Source of the DNA: JAPOUP01 sp965203605
GTDB lineage: Bacteria > Pseudomonadota > Alphaproteobacteria > Rhodobacterales > Rhodobacteraceae
NCBI GenBank assembly: GCA_965203605.1
Contig: OZ241902.1
Location: forward strand, 1,612,001-1,676,000
Reading direction: 5' to 3'
Length of the DNA stretch: 64,000 nucleotides
Shown: positions 1 to 7,411 of the stretch, piece by piece
Position numbering within the stretch: position 1 is the stretch's first letter
Layout of the letters: every line of letters starts with the position of its first letter
Notes under the pieces: model-generated
Told to the model about the DNA's origin: nothing
Database searches by the model: none
The model's input: the letters and a program-made list of their open reading frames with translations, nothing else
Translations under genes and position numbers: made by a program

Positions 1-11
1 TACATCGATGT

Positions 12-470
12 CTACATCCGCCGCAGCTCATCGAAGAACTTGCGCAGGAGTTCCCCGCACTCTTCCGCCGCAAGACCCTCGTATACCTCTGGCACATGGT
101 GGGTCTGTGGGTGCTGGAAGACTCGTGCGCCGTGCAGGACGCCCCCTGACTTCGCATCAGACGCTCCGAAAAACAATCGAGCGATCCGAGCATGGGAGAT
201 TGCGGCAGCGCACATCGCACAAGGCTCAAGGGTCACGTAAAGCGCATGTTCGGGTAACCGCTCAGATCCGGCTGCGGCGCAGGCCTCACGCAGCGCCAGA
301 ATTTCTGCATGTGCAGTAGGGTCGCACAATTCCCGTGTTTGATTGCCGGCGACACCGACGACCTTTCCCGCCGGGTCCACAACCACCGCCCCAACTGGAA
401 TCTCGCCACGCGCCGCGGCCTTTCGAGCCTCAGCGATCGCCCTTTCCATCTGACTTCTGAAGCCAACCAT
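12..470 (-). CDS. tadA: tRNA-specific adenosine deaminase TadA
   Basis: Deaminates the wobble adenosine (A34) of tRNA-Arg(ACG) to inosine; cytosolic and normally essential. The 152-residue product carries the zinc-binding cytidine-deaminase signature: TAHAEIL (His54 zinc ligand, Glu56 proton shuttle) and PCAMC (Cys84, Cys87). I chose the ATG at 470, giving an N-terminus MVGFRSQMERAIAEA. A second ATG at 449 is possible and an upstream in-frame extension to 518 looks non-native. It is divergent from the pseudouridine synthase gene at 545, a pairing common in alphaproteobacteria. The length matches the family. Identity is confident; only the exact start is open. Confidence 0.95.
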   Translation of the reverse strand: MVGFRSQMERAIAEARKAAARGEIPVGAVVVDPAGKVVGVAGNQTRELCDPTAHAEILALREACAAAGSERLPEHALYVTLEPCAMCAAAISHARIARLFFGASDAKSGGVLHGARVFQHPQTHHVPEVYEGLAAEECGELLRKFFDELRRM

Positions 471-544
471 GAAACCCAAATGCACGCGATGAACGGCACA
501 CTCAAGGCACTTGGCCACGAAGGGGCTTCCCGCCGCAACACGCC

Positions 545-1318
545 ATGACGGAAACGATCAAGACAGGTTCCCGGATCGCCAAGGTCATGTCCCGCGCCGG
601 CGTCGCCAGCCGACGGGAGGCAGAGCGCCTGATCGCGAATGGCCGTGTTGCGGTGAATGGGAAGAGTGTACTCTCCCCGGCGCTCAACGTGTCGGAGGAC
701 GATAGGATCACACTTGATGGCAGACCCATAGGCACAGCCCAATCGACCCGGGTCTGGCTCTTTCACAAACCAGCAGGACTTGTGACAACGACCCGCGATG
801 AGAAGGGCCGCAGGACCGTGTTCGAATCGCTCCCGGAATATCTCCCCCGCGTCATGCCAATCGGTCGGCTTGATCTCAATTCCGAGGGCTTGCTGCTGCT
901 TACAAACGACGGAGAAATCAAGCGGCGACTGGAGCTTCCCTCCACCGGTTGGCTGCGAAAGTACCGGGTGCGTGTTCGAGGACAGCCGACAGAATCCTTA
1001 CTGGAGCCGCTACGACGGGGACTGACCATAGATGGGGAACGGTTCCTACCGATGCAGGTCGCCGTCGACCGGCAGCAGAGAGCGAATGCCTGGCTAACCG
1101 TCGGTCTGCGTGAAGGGCGTAATCGGGAAATTCGACGCGCAATGGAAATGGCAGGCTTTGCCGTAAGTCGCCTGATCCGGGTGAGCTATGGGCCGTTTCA
1201 ACTCGGAAAACTCAAACGTGGAGAAGTGCTGGAGGTGAGACCCCGCGTGCTTCACGACCAGTTGGGACTGGCGAAGGAACCCTCGGCTGGACCGAACGAA
1301 CGAGCCAAATCTCGGTGA
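545..1318 (+). CDS. rluB: RluB/RsuA-family rRNA pseudouridine synthase
   Basis: Isomerises a uridine in rRNA to pseudouridine; RluB-type enzymes modify 23S U2605. The 257-residue protein begins with an S4 RNA-binding domain (about residues 10-65, MSRAGVASRREAERLI). The catalytic domain follows with the family motif GRLDLNSEGLLLLTNDG, whose Asp is the catalytic residue, and the downstream REGRNREIRRAME motif. The basic C-terminal tail is short compared with E. coli RluB. The ATG at 545 lies 75 bp from the divergent tadA start. RluB and RsuA are hard to separate by eye; RluB is preferred because of the overall length and the tadA neighbour. Confidence 0.9.
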   Translation: MTETIKTGSRIAKVMSRAGVASRREAERLIANGRVAVNGKSVLSPALNVSEDDRITLDGRPIGTAQSTRVWLFHKPAGLVTTTRDEKGRRTVFESLPEYLPRVMPIGRLDLNSEGLLLLTNDGEIKRRLELPSTGWLRKYRVRVRGQPTESLLEPLRRGLTIDGERFLPMQVAVDRQQRANAWLTVGLREGRNREIRRAMEMAGFAVSRLIRVSYGPFQLGKLKRGEVLEVRPRVLHDQLGLAKEPSAGPNERAKSR

Positions 1319-1490
1319 TCACAGAGTAAAATCCAACTCCTTTGGGCGAAACCTCCCACCAGAGGTAACAGCAACCGAATTTCAGGTGAGATGCGTTGGC
1401 TCTCGCCATAGGGACTTCATCCTCTTGCCGCGAAGTCCTGTTCCTGTATGTCACTCGATCACGAAAAGTAGAATGACGGGGACCGGATAG

Positions 1491-2315
1491 ATGGCAGAAC
1501 TCATTACATTTGAAAACCTCGGCAACCTCTTGATGCTTTGCTTCCTGCAGGCCGTGCTTGGGTTTGACAACCTTCTCTACATTTCCATCCAGTCGCAGCG
1601 GGCACCCGAATCGCAGCGCAGGTCCGTCCGGTTCTGGGGAATCATCGTCGCGGTCGCGCTGCGTGTCGTACTTCTTTTTGCCATGATCCGACTCATCGAC
1701 GCTCTGTCCGAACCCTTCTTCGTCCTTGACTGGGCCGGCTATCTCGAAGGAGGCGTGAATTTCGCCACTCTCGTTTTCGTCTTGGGTGGCGTCTTCATAA
1801 TGTATACCGCAGTCACTGAAATCGCCCATATGCTATCATCTGAACATCTGGCGGCGGACCACGGTCGGGAACATCGAATGTCTGCAGCCCGCGCAATCGG
1901 ATTGATCGTCGCCATGAACCTGATCTTCAGTTTTGATTCGATCCTCTCAGCGCTGGCCATCACGGATGTCTTTCCGCTGTTGGCGTTCGCAATCCTGCTT
2001 TCTGGAGTTGCGATGCTGGTTCTCGCCGACGGCGTCACCCAGTTTCTGGAACGAAACCGCATGTACGAGGTGCTCGGACTGTTCATTCTGCTGATCGTTG
2101 GTGTCGTCCTGCTTGGCGAGGCCGGCACAGCAGCGGCACACGCCACGCATGATGTCGACCTCCAGATACGTATTCTTGGCTACGAGTTGGTGCCCATGTC
2201 AAAGACAACCTTCTACTTCTCGGTCGTTGTCCTGGTTGCGGTTGAAGCGGTTCAGTCGCACTACGCACGGAAGCTATCCGCCAAACACCAAGCCGACCGA
2301 AGCAGCGCCATATAA
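1491..2315 (+). CDS. TerC-family integral membrane protein
   Basis: A 274-residue polytopic membrane protein with about seven hydrophobic segments. Its acidic intramembrane motifs are typical of the TerC family: LGFDNLLYIS near residue 25 and a second FSFDSILSALA near residue 150. Family members have been linked to tellurite resistance and to manganese export and metal loading of exported proteins. The substrate here cannot be read from sequence. It stands alone, 172 bp after the pseudouridine synthase gene, and IS copy 1 is inserted 86 bp downstream of its stop codon, so the coding region is untouched. Confidence 0.85.
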   Translation: MAELITFENLGNLLMLCFLQAVLGFDNLLYISIQSQRAPESQRRSVRFWGIIVAVALRVVLLFAMIRLIDALSEPFFVLDWAGYLEGGVNFATLVFVLGGVFIMYTAVTEIAHMLSSEHLAADHGREHRMSAARAIGLIVAMNLIFSFDSILSALAITDVFPLLAFAILLSGVAMLVLADGVTQFLERNRMYEVLGLFILLIVGVVLLGEAGTAAAHATHDVDLQIRILGYELVPMSKTTFYFSVVVLVAVEAVQSHYARKLSAKHQADRSSAI

Positions 2316-2401
2316 GGCCGTTCTGGCCACAATCAAATCACGGAGGAATTCAGACCTGTCCCAATCCCTCTCCATCTCATGGCGATAAATTGCCTTCCCC
2401 A

Positions 2402-3906
2402 GAGCCTCTTGCACAATTACTGCGGTTCGGGCAGCCGCGGCAAGCCTTTCGGTTCCGCCAGGGTCGCGGCACCGGATCCGACGGGTGCCCGGGGCGTCTG
2501 CACGGGCCAGGGTGTGGCGGAATGCCGCAGTTGGTGGCCCGACGGGCGCCGTCCGCGCATGGCTGGCCGCGCCGTCCCCTCCGGGGCGGCGTCCGTGGCG
2601 GACGGATCTGCCGGAACGGACGGTGTCAGATGGTGAGCCGCATCAGCTGTTCCACCGTCAGGGCCAGCACGCCGAAGAACAGGTGGCAGGCCACCTTGGC
2701 GTGCCCACGGACGCGGACGTGCCGGGCACCGTAGGAGTCCTTCAGGGCCGAGTTCACCCGCTCGACGCTGGAGCGCTGCCGGTAACGGACGCGGTCGTGG
2801 CGTATGTGGCCCGCTTTCCGCTGCGCCAGCGCCTCTTTCCTGAGGCGCTCCTTCAGCGCCGCGTCGCGTCGCGGGTTGGTGTCGGTGATCGCCACGCGCC
2901 CCGTCAGGTAGGCGTGGAACCCGATCTCCAGCGAGTCGTAGGCCGCGTCCATGAGCTCGTAACAGTGGTCCACCCGCAGCGCCGTCATCCTCGAAAGAGG
3001 GATCGCGGCCTGGCTGTCGTGCAGCGACGCCGAGGTCAGGATGCAGCTGACGGGGACGTCCCCATCGGCCGCGTCGATATGCAGTTTGTACCCCCTCCAG
3101 CTCTCTTTGTACCCCTTGGCGTTGCGTTTCGTCCCGGTGTCGCAGGCTTTCGGCAACTCGGCGGCCATCTCCGCGGCGGTCATCCCGTCCCGCAGCTGCC
3201 GCTCCAGCCGGGTCGGCTCCCTCGGCACCTCCTCCCCCTTTTTCGGGCGTCCGCGCTTTCGCTTCGGCCGCTCCTGCGGCTTCGGCTTCGGCGCCGGCCT
3301 CTCCCGCCCGACGATCGCCGGCGGGTCCCTGGAGATGTGGCCCACGACCGAGCCGGCATACGCGGAGCGGACCAGCGCCTCGTGCATCCGCTCCGGCAGA
3401 CGGGTCTCCGCGAACCAGGCGAAGGCGCGGGAGAACGTCGATTCACTGGGAACCTCCGACACGCGGGACCAGCCGCACAGGCGCCGCAGCGTCGGGTCGT
3501 ACAGCAGCCGGTCGACCAGCACCACCGTGGTCGGCATGTCCCACACCGCCTTCGCGACGAAGGCCCGCGCCAGCGCCCTGCGGTCGGCGGGCGGGTTGCC
3601 GACGCCCCGGTGGCTGTAGTGGACGTGCCTTTCCACCTCCACCAGGTCCAGGACGGCGATGAACCTGCCGTGCCTCACGCCCAGCGGGCCGACCTCCCCG
3701 GCGAGGGACGGGAAAAGTTCCCCTTGAAACCGCTGCCAGGCATCTGATATGGATGATCGCAGGGACATGGAGCCGTCTCCCCGTATGTTGTGGCTGTAAC
3801 ACCCGCTCCATACCAGAGGGACGGCTCCATATCCAGGCCCCCGATCAGAAAAAAGCGCCCGTTTCCGAAAAAAAACCGCCTGATCGGGGAGTTCTGCAAG
3901 AGGCTC
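2402..3906 (-). mobile_element. IS copy 1, IS4/IS5-superfamily DDE element, 1505 bp
   Basis: A complete insertion sequence. Its ends are perfect 12-bp inverted repeats (GAGCCTCTTGCA at 2402, TGCAAGAGGCTC ending at 3906), and it is flanked by the 4-bp direct repeat CCCA (2398-2401 and 3907-3910). One transposase gene on the minus strand fills most of it. An almost identical copy lies at 19827-21331 in the same orientation; I see four base differences, all inside the transposase gene. The 4-bp target duplication suits the IS5 family, but the family call is by eye. It landed between terC and the nitroreductase gene. Confidence 0.93.
2626..3768 (-). CDS. DDE transposase of IS copy 1 (altered near first catalytic Asp)
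   Basis: A 380-residue transposase with an N-terminal DUF772-like helical region and a DDE_Tnp_1-type catalytic core: Asp148 in HISRD, Asp274 in ELMDAAYDS, Glu336 in SSVERVNS. A lysine/proline-rich linker (about residues 157-182) sits inside the core. The start ATG at 3768 is chosen by matching the second copy; the frame stays open upstream to 3939 but that region is IS end and flank. Compared with copy 2, residues 149-150 are Pro-Pro instead of Ser-Thr directly after Asp148, and residue 29 is Leu instead of Pro. Activity of this copy is therefore doubtful. Confidence 0.9.
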   Translation of the reverse strand: MSLRSSISDAWQRFQGELFPSLAGEVGPLGVRHGRFIAVLDLVEVERHVHYSHRGVGNPPADRRALARAFVAKAVWDMPTTVVLVDRLLYDPTLRRLCGWSRVSEVPSESTFSRAFAWFAETRLPERMHEALVRSAYAGSVVGHISRDPPAIVGRERPAPKPKPQERPKRKRGRPKKGEEVPREPTRLERQLRDGMTAAEMAAELPKACDTGTKRNAKGYKESWRGYKLHIDAADGDVPVSCILTSASLHDSQAAIPLSRMTALRVDHCYELMDAAYDSLEIGFHAYLTGRVAITDTNPRRDAALKERLRKEALAQRKAGHIRHDRVRYRQRSSVERVNSALKDSYGARHVRVRGHAKVACHLFFGVLALTVEQLMRLTI

Positions 3907-4072
3907 CCCAATTAAAGTTTGGTCGCCTGCTTCCCGCATTCTGGAACTCCGCAGCCGGATCCATGAAACAGGTCAACCGCGGAAATCCACGGCAACCGGA
4001 TCCAATCGATTGCCATCCCGCCACCACAACAGTTGAGAACGTCCCGTGCGACCAGTTCAGCCTGCCAATCAA

Positions 4073-4744
4073 ATGACCGAATCCGAATCGCTTACAGATC
4101 TGCTTAAACGACGGCATTCCTGCAGGGCATTCCTGCCTGACCCGGTTCCCGAGAGCCTCGTTGAGCAGATTGTCGCCTCAGCCGGCCGAACGCCCAGTTG
4201 GTGCAATGCCCAGCCCTGGCATGCAACCGTAACAAGACCTGCGGAAACCAACCGTCTACGCACTGCCTTATGCGCACATGTCCGATCCAAATCGGAGAAT
4301 CCCGATCTCGCGTTTCCCGAACGATACAGTGGAGTCCACCAAGACCGCAGACGCGCATGCGGATGGGCGCTCTACGACGCGGTGGGAGTCGCGAAAGGTG
4401 ACCGAAAGGCGTCGGCCAGGCAGATGTATGAGAACTTCCGGTTCTTTGGCGCGCCGCATCTCGCGCTGATAACAACCGAAGCGGAACTCGGGACCTACGG
4501 CGCGGTCGACTGCGGCGCATTTGTAACGGTCTTCACCCTCGCGGCGGAGGCGTCAGGTATCGCAACGATACCACAGGCGGCATTGGCAGCGTATTCGCCA
4601 TTTCTGCGGGAATGGTTCAAGCTCCCCGGCAATCGCCAGATTGTCTGTGGGATCTCGTTCGGATTTGAAGACAGGGAGCATCCGGCCAACGCGTTTCGGA
4701 CAGAGCGGGCACCGCTAAACGAAATCCTCCACTGGAGTGGCTGA
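4073..4744 (+). CDS. nitroreductase-family FMN oxidoreductase
   Basis: A 223-residue flavoprotein of the nitroreductase family: NAD(P)H-dependent, FMN-binding, usually a dimer in the cytosol. Visible family features are the N-terminal LLKRRHSCRAF (Arg residues that hold the FMN phosphate), TPSWCNAQPWH (FMN contacts) and the late GIATIPQAALA segment. I start at the ATG at 4073 because the residues before it in the open frame do not resemble the family. The physiological substrate is unknown; relatives reduce nitroaromatics, quinones or enoates. It is a lone gene between IS copy 1 and the kinase gene. Confidence 0.88.
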   Translation: MTESESLTDLLKRRHSCRAFLPDPVPESLVEQIVASAGRTPSWCNAQPWHATVTRPAETNRLRTALCAHVRSKSENPDLAFPERYSGVHQDRRRACGWALYDAVGVAKGDRKASARQMYENFRFFGAPHLALITTEAELGTYGAVDCGAFVTVFTLAAEASGIATIPQAALAAYSPFLREWFKLPGNRQIVCGISFGFEDREHPANAFRTERAPLNEILHWSG

Positions 4745-5038
4745 CATATTGCTGCAGCCGCTCAATCCAAATGGGCTGCGTAAAGACTCCTGCGGGTCAA
4801 GGTCTACTGTCATGGCGAGCCGGACACGCCCAGAACCAGTCTCTTCGGCTATCGGTGCAGCAGGCGGAACAGTGATGATCAAACCGATTGGCCTGCGTCA
4901 ACCATGGGAAGTCGCTGCCGGGCAAGCACTTCGCTTTCAGGCCATTTTTTCGACTGGTCCGCCCAAAATCCCGCTTCGGGCGTTGCTCAAGTACCAGCTT
5001 AGCGATAGATCGCTGTAAATTCGATTGATAAGGTCGCC

Positions 5039-5959
5039 ATGATACTCTGCTGTGGAGAAGCCCTGATCGACATGTTGCCGGTCGAGACCGCCGCCGGAAG
5101 ACCGGCAATGGAAGCCTGTCCGGGAGGCTCGGTCTTCAATACGGCGATTGCCTTGGGTCGTCTGGGATCCGAATCAGGATTTTTCAGCGGTATATCGACC
5201 GACTTTTTTGGTAGGATTCTTCTGGATTCGCTGACGGCGTCAGGAGTCGACGCCTCGTATTCAGTAATTTCCGGCCGCCCGACAACCTTGGCGTTCGTCA
5301 ATCTGGTGGACGGCCAAGCGACCTTCACCTTCTACGATGAGAACACGGCCGGACGAATGCTGTGCCCGGCTGACTTGCCCACCCTGCCCGAAGATGTTTC
5401 TGCGCTGTTCTTCGGAGGAATCAGCCTCGTGGTGGAGCCCTGTGGAAGCGCATATCAGGAGCTCATGGAACAAAAGGCCAAGACCCATACCATCATGCTC
5501 GACCCGAACATCCGGCCGAAATTCATCTTCGACGAGCCTGCCTACCGGGCGCGACTCAAACGGCTGTTCGCCATTTCCGATATAGTCAAGCTATCAGACG
5601 AGGACGTGGCTTGGCTCAAAGAGGGGTGCGACCCTCACATATTCGCAGTTGATTTACTGGACCTGGGACCGAAACTCGTCTGCGTTACCGAAGGAGAAAG
5701 AGGCGTTCATGCCTACACCAAGAATGCTGTCGTCCACGTCGAATCGCCTAAGGTTACGATCGCTGACACCGTAGGTGCCGGCGATACATTCAACGCGGGA
5801 CTCCTGTCGGCACTGGGTAGTTCCGGTGCGCTGGCGAAATCCTCAATTGTTGATCTAGATGAGGTGACGATAGGGAAAGCTCTCACATTCGGAACCCGCG
5901 CCGCTGCGGTCACCGTGAGCCGTACAGGCGCAAATCCACCTTGGAAACACGAATTGTGA
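5039..5959 (+). CDS. PfkB-family carbohydrate kinase (fructokinase-like)
   Basis: A 306-residue ribokinase-fold sugar kinase. The N-terminal signature region contains GGSVFNTAIALGRLG (residues about 30-44). The C-terminal signature DTVGAGDTFNAGLL holds the anion hole and the catalytic Asp in the GAGD motif. DPNIRP in the middle is typical of the family. Length and order suit fructokinase or a related hexose/ketose kinase; the true sugar is not determined. The stop codon overlaps the GTG start of dtd, so the two are probably co-translated. Moderate confidence for a fructose-type substrate, high for the family. Confidence 0.88.
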   Translation: MILCCGEALIDMLPVETAAGRPAMEACPGGSVFNTAIALGRLGSESGFFSGISTDFFGRILLDSLTASGVDASYSVISGRPTTLAFVNLVDGQATFTFYDENTAGRMLCPADLPTLPEDVSALFFGGISLVVEPCGSAYQELMEQKAKTHTIMLDPNIRPKFIFDEPAYRARLKRLFAISDIVKLSDEDVAWLKEGCDPHIFAVDLLDLGPKLVCVTEGERGVHAYTKNAVVHVESPKVTIADTVGAGDTFNAGLLSALGSSGALAKSSIVDLDEVTIGKALTFGTRAAAVTVSRTGANPPWKHEL

Positions 5960-6393
5960 GGGCCCTTCTGCAACGCGTTTCCCATGCGTCCGTTTCCGTG
6001 GCCGATGAGACCTTGGGTGAAATCGGGGCTGGTGTGCTTGCGCTCGTCTGCGCGATGCAGGGCGATACCGAAGCAGATGCGGACAGGCTCGCATCAAAGG
6101 TCTGCAAGCTGCGGATATTTCGTGACGACGCTGGAAAGATGAACCGTTCCATTCGGGATGCAGGCGGTGAAGCACTGGTCGTCAGCCAGTTCACACTGGC
6201 TGCGGACACCAGTCGGGGAAACCGTCCAGGTTTCTCCAGTGCAGCCCCACCCGCTCAGGCCGAGCTACTCTATGAGCGCTTCGCCGCAGCTATGCGCTCC
6301 GAAGGCATCAGGACGGAACAGGGAAGGTTTGGTGCCGAAATGAAGGTTGCACTCGTCAACGATGGCCCGGTTACAATCTGGCTGGACGATTGA
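5956..6393 (+). CDS. dtd: D-aminoacyl-tRNA deacylase
   Basis: Hydrolyses D-amino acids (and glycine mischarged on tRNA-Ala) from tRNA; a homodimer acting in the cytosol. The 145-residue product has both family fingerprints: SQFTLAADTSRGNRPGF (SQxxL motif) and NDGPVTIWLD (the cross-dimer Gly-cis-Pro motif). The start is the GTG at 5956, which gives the canonical N-terminus (V/M)RALLQRVSHASV and overlaps the kinase stop codon by 3 bases (GTGA). The in-frame TTG at 5941 would add five residues and is less likely. An imperfect hairpin follows at 6412. Confidence 0.96.
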   Translation: MRALLQRVSHASVSVADETLGEIGAGVLALVCAMQGDTEADADRLASKVCKLRIFRDDAGKMNRSIRDAGGEALVVSQFTLAADTSRGNRPGFSSAAPPAQAELLYERFAAAMRSEGIRTEQGRFGAEMKVALVNDGPVTIWLDD

Positions 6394-6411
6394 TTTTCTG
6401 CACGAGCCCGG

Positions 6412-6446
6412 ACTGGTACCGTTCATCAACTCCGAACGGCACCGGT
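6412..6446. terminator. imperfect hairpin between dtd and the DUF2335 gene
   Basis: Arms ACTGGTACCGTTC (6412-6424) and GAACGGCACCGGT (6434-6446) pair at 11 of 13 positions around a 9-base loop. It sits 19 bp after dtd, where that gene converges on the minus-strand DUF2335 gene. There is no good run of T on either side, so if it terminates transcription it is not a classic intrinsic terminator. Confidence 0.4.
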
Positions 6447-6596
6447 CTTGAATGGACTTTCAAAGCCTACCTTACAGGATTCAACAGGTGGTTTCCGGCT
6501 TGCGCAATGTCAAGCCATCGTCAGAGTTAACCAAACCAAACTGTCAGGTGTGTCGATCATCATCTTGGGAAACCTATATGTGAACGACCAATTTGA

Positions 6597-7013
6597 TTAC
6601 TCCGCGTCCGAAGATTGACGAAACAGAACCCACCTGGCAATGATTCCACCGAGTCCAGAAAGGCCTAGCGACACAGAAACCCATGGATACCCGGCATAGG
6701 CGATCAGCACTGACGCAACGATCAAGGCCAGGCTGACGATTATCGAGCCCAGTATCCTGAGACGGTCGTTCGCGGCGGCGGCTCTGTAGCCATCATGCCG
6801 GATGTCCTGTTCTCGCTCGGCCATGCCGAGTATGCGCTCAGGTGCATCGGACAGGACTTTACCGTACCGCTGGAACTCTTCAGGTGTGGGAATGGGACCG
6901 GACGAGTATCTCGCCTCGGTCAGAACCGCTCCCCTGCTGCCTTCTTCGATGACCTCGCCATCGCCACCGCTTTCGACGACGGCGTTGCCGCTTTCACTGT
7001 CTGGTTCAGCCAT
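6597..7013 (-). CDS. DUF2335-type predicted membrane protein
   Basis: A 138-residue protein of unknown function. The acidic N-terminal half holds the DUF2335-like motif YSSGPIPTPEEFQRYGKVL followed by APERILGMAEREQDIRH (residues about 36-72). Two hydrophobic segments fill the C-terminal part (about 87-105 and 108-130). That layout, with a cytosolic helix followed by two membrane spans, is the family pattern. Its start codon overlaps the end of the small upstream gene by 8 bases, so they form a transcription unit on the minus strand. No biochemical role can be assigned from the sequence. Confidence 0.75.
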   Translation of the reverse strand: MAEPDSESGNAVVESGGDGEVIEEGSRGAVLTEARYSSGPIPTPEEFQRYGKVLSDAPERILGMAEREQDIRHDGYRAAAANDRLRILGSIIVSLALIVASVLIAYAGYPWVSVSLGLSGLGGIIARWVLFRQSSDAE

Positions 7014-7215
7014 GCTTGGTGTTGTAATCCGGCAGAACCTCGGAAGCTGCCTTGCGAATGTCGCCGCCTATGCGCTCAATGTCCTCCAGACGCCCTTGTC
7101 GCCCGGCATTGACCTCCGTAAGGCGCACGTCGCTTGGGTCGGACCACAGATCCAGAGCCACGTCCAAGATGTGCATTGCGGAACCGCCAGCCCATTTGGG
7201 AAACGCTGATTTCAT
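7006..7215 (-). CDS. small hypothetical protein upstream of the DUF2335 gene
   Basis: A 69-residue protein I do not recognise, beginning MKSAFPKWAGGSAM. The ATG at 7215 is chosen because a strong GGAGGA ribosome-binding site lies about six bases upstream; the in-frame ATG four codons earlier overlaps that site. The 3' end overlaps the DUF2335 gene by 8 bases, which argues that it is real and co-translated. There is no obvious membrane segment or signal peptide. The sequence is mildly acidic and probably helical. Confidence 0.6.
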   Translation of the reverse strand: MKSAFPKWAGGSAMHILDVALDLWSDPSDVRLTEVNAGRQGRLEDIERIGGDIRKAASEVLPDYNTKHG

Positions 7216-7411
7216 CAGTTCCTCCACTTGATGGCAACATCTGCATTATACCCGGTTCAAGTCAGGAATAAAGGGGGATGCGCTAGGTGGAGATGACATT
7301 TCCGCGCATGGTCATCACTCTATTTCCATTGACCTTAGGCTAGATGCGGCATTGCATGGGCATCTGGCATGGACCACCGCCAACGCATAACGCAGGGACT
7401 TTAGATTTAAC

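Noticed and set aside
2485..3747. 420-codon plus-strand open frame antisense to the IS transposase (repeated at 19910-21172)
   Set aside because: It is the mirror of the GC-rich transposase gene. The translation is Arg/Pro/His-rich, has no motif or ribosome-binding site, and its conservation simply follows from the IS copies being identical.
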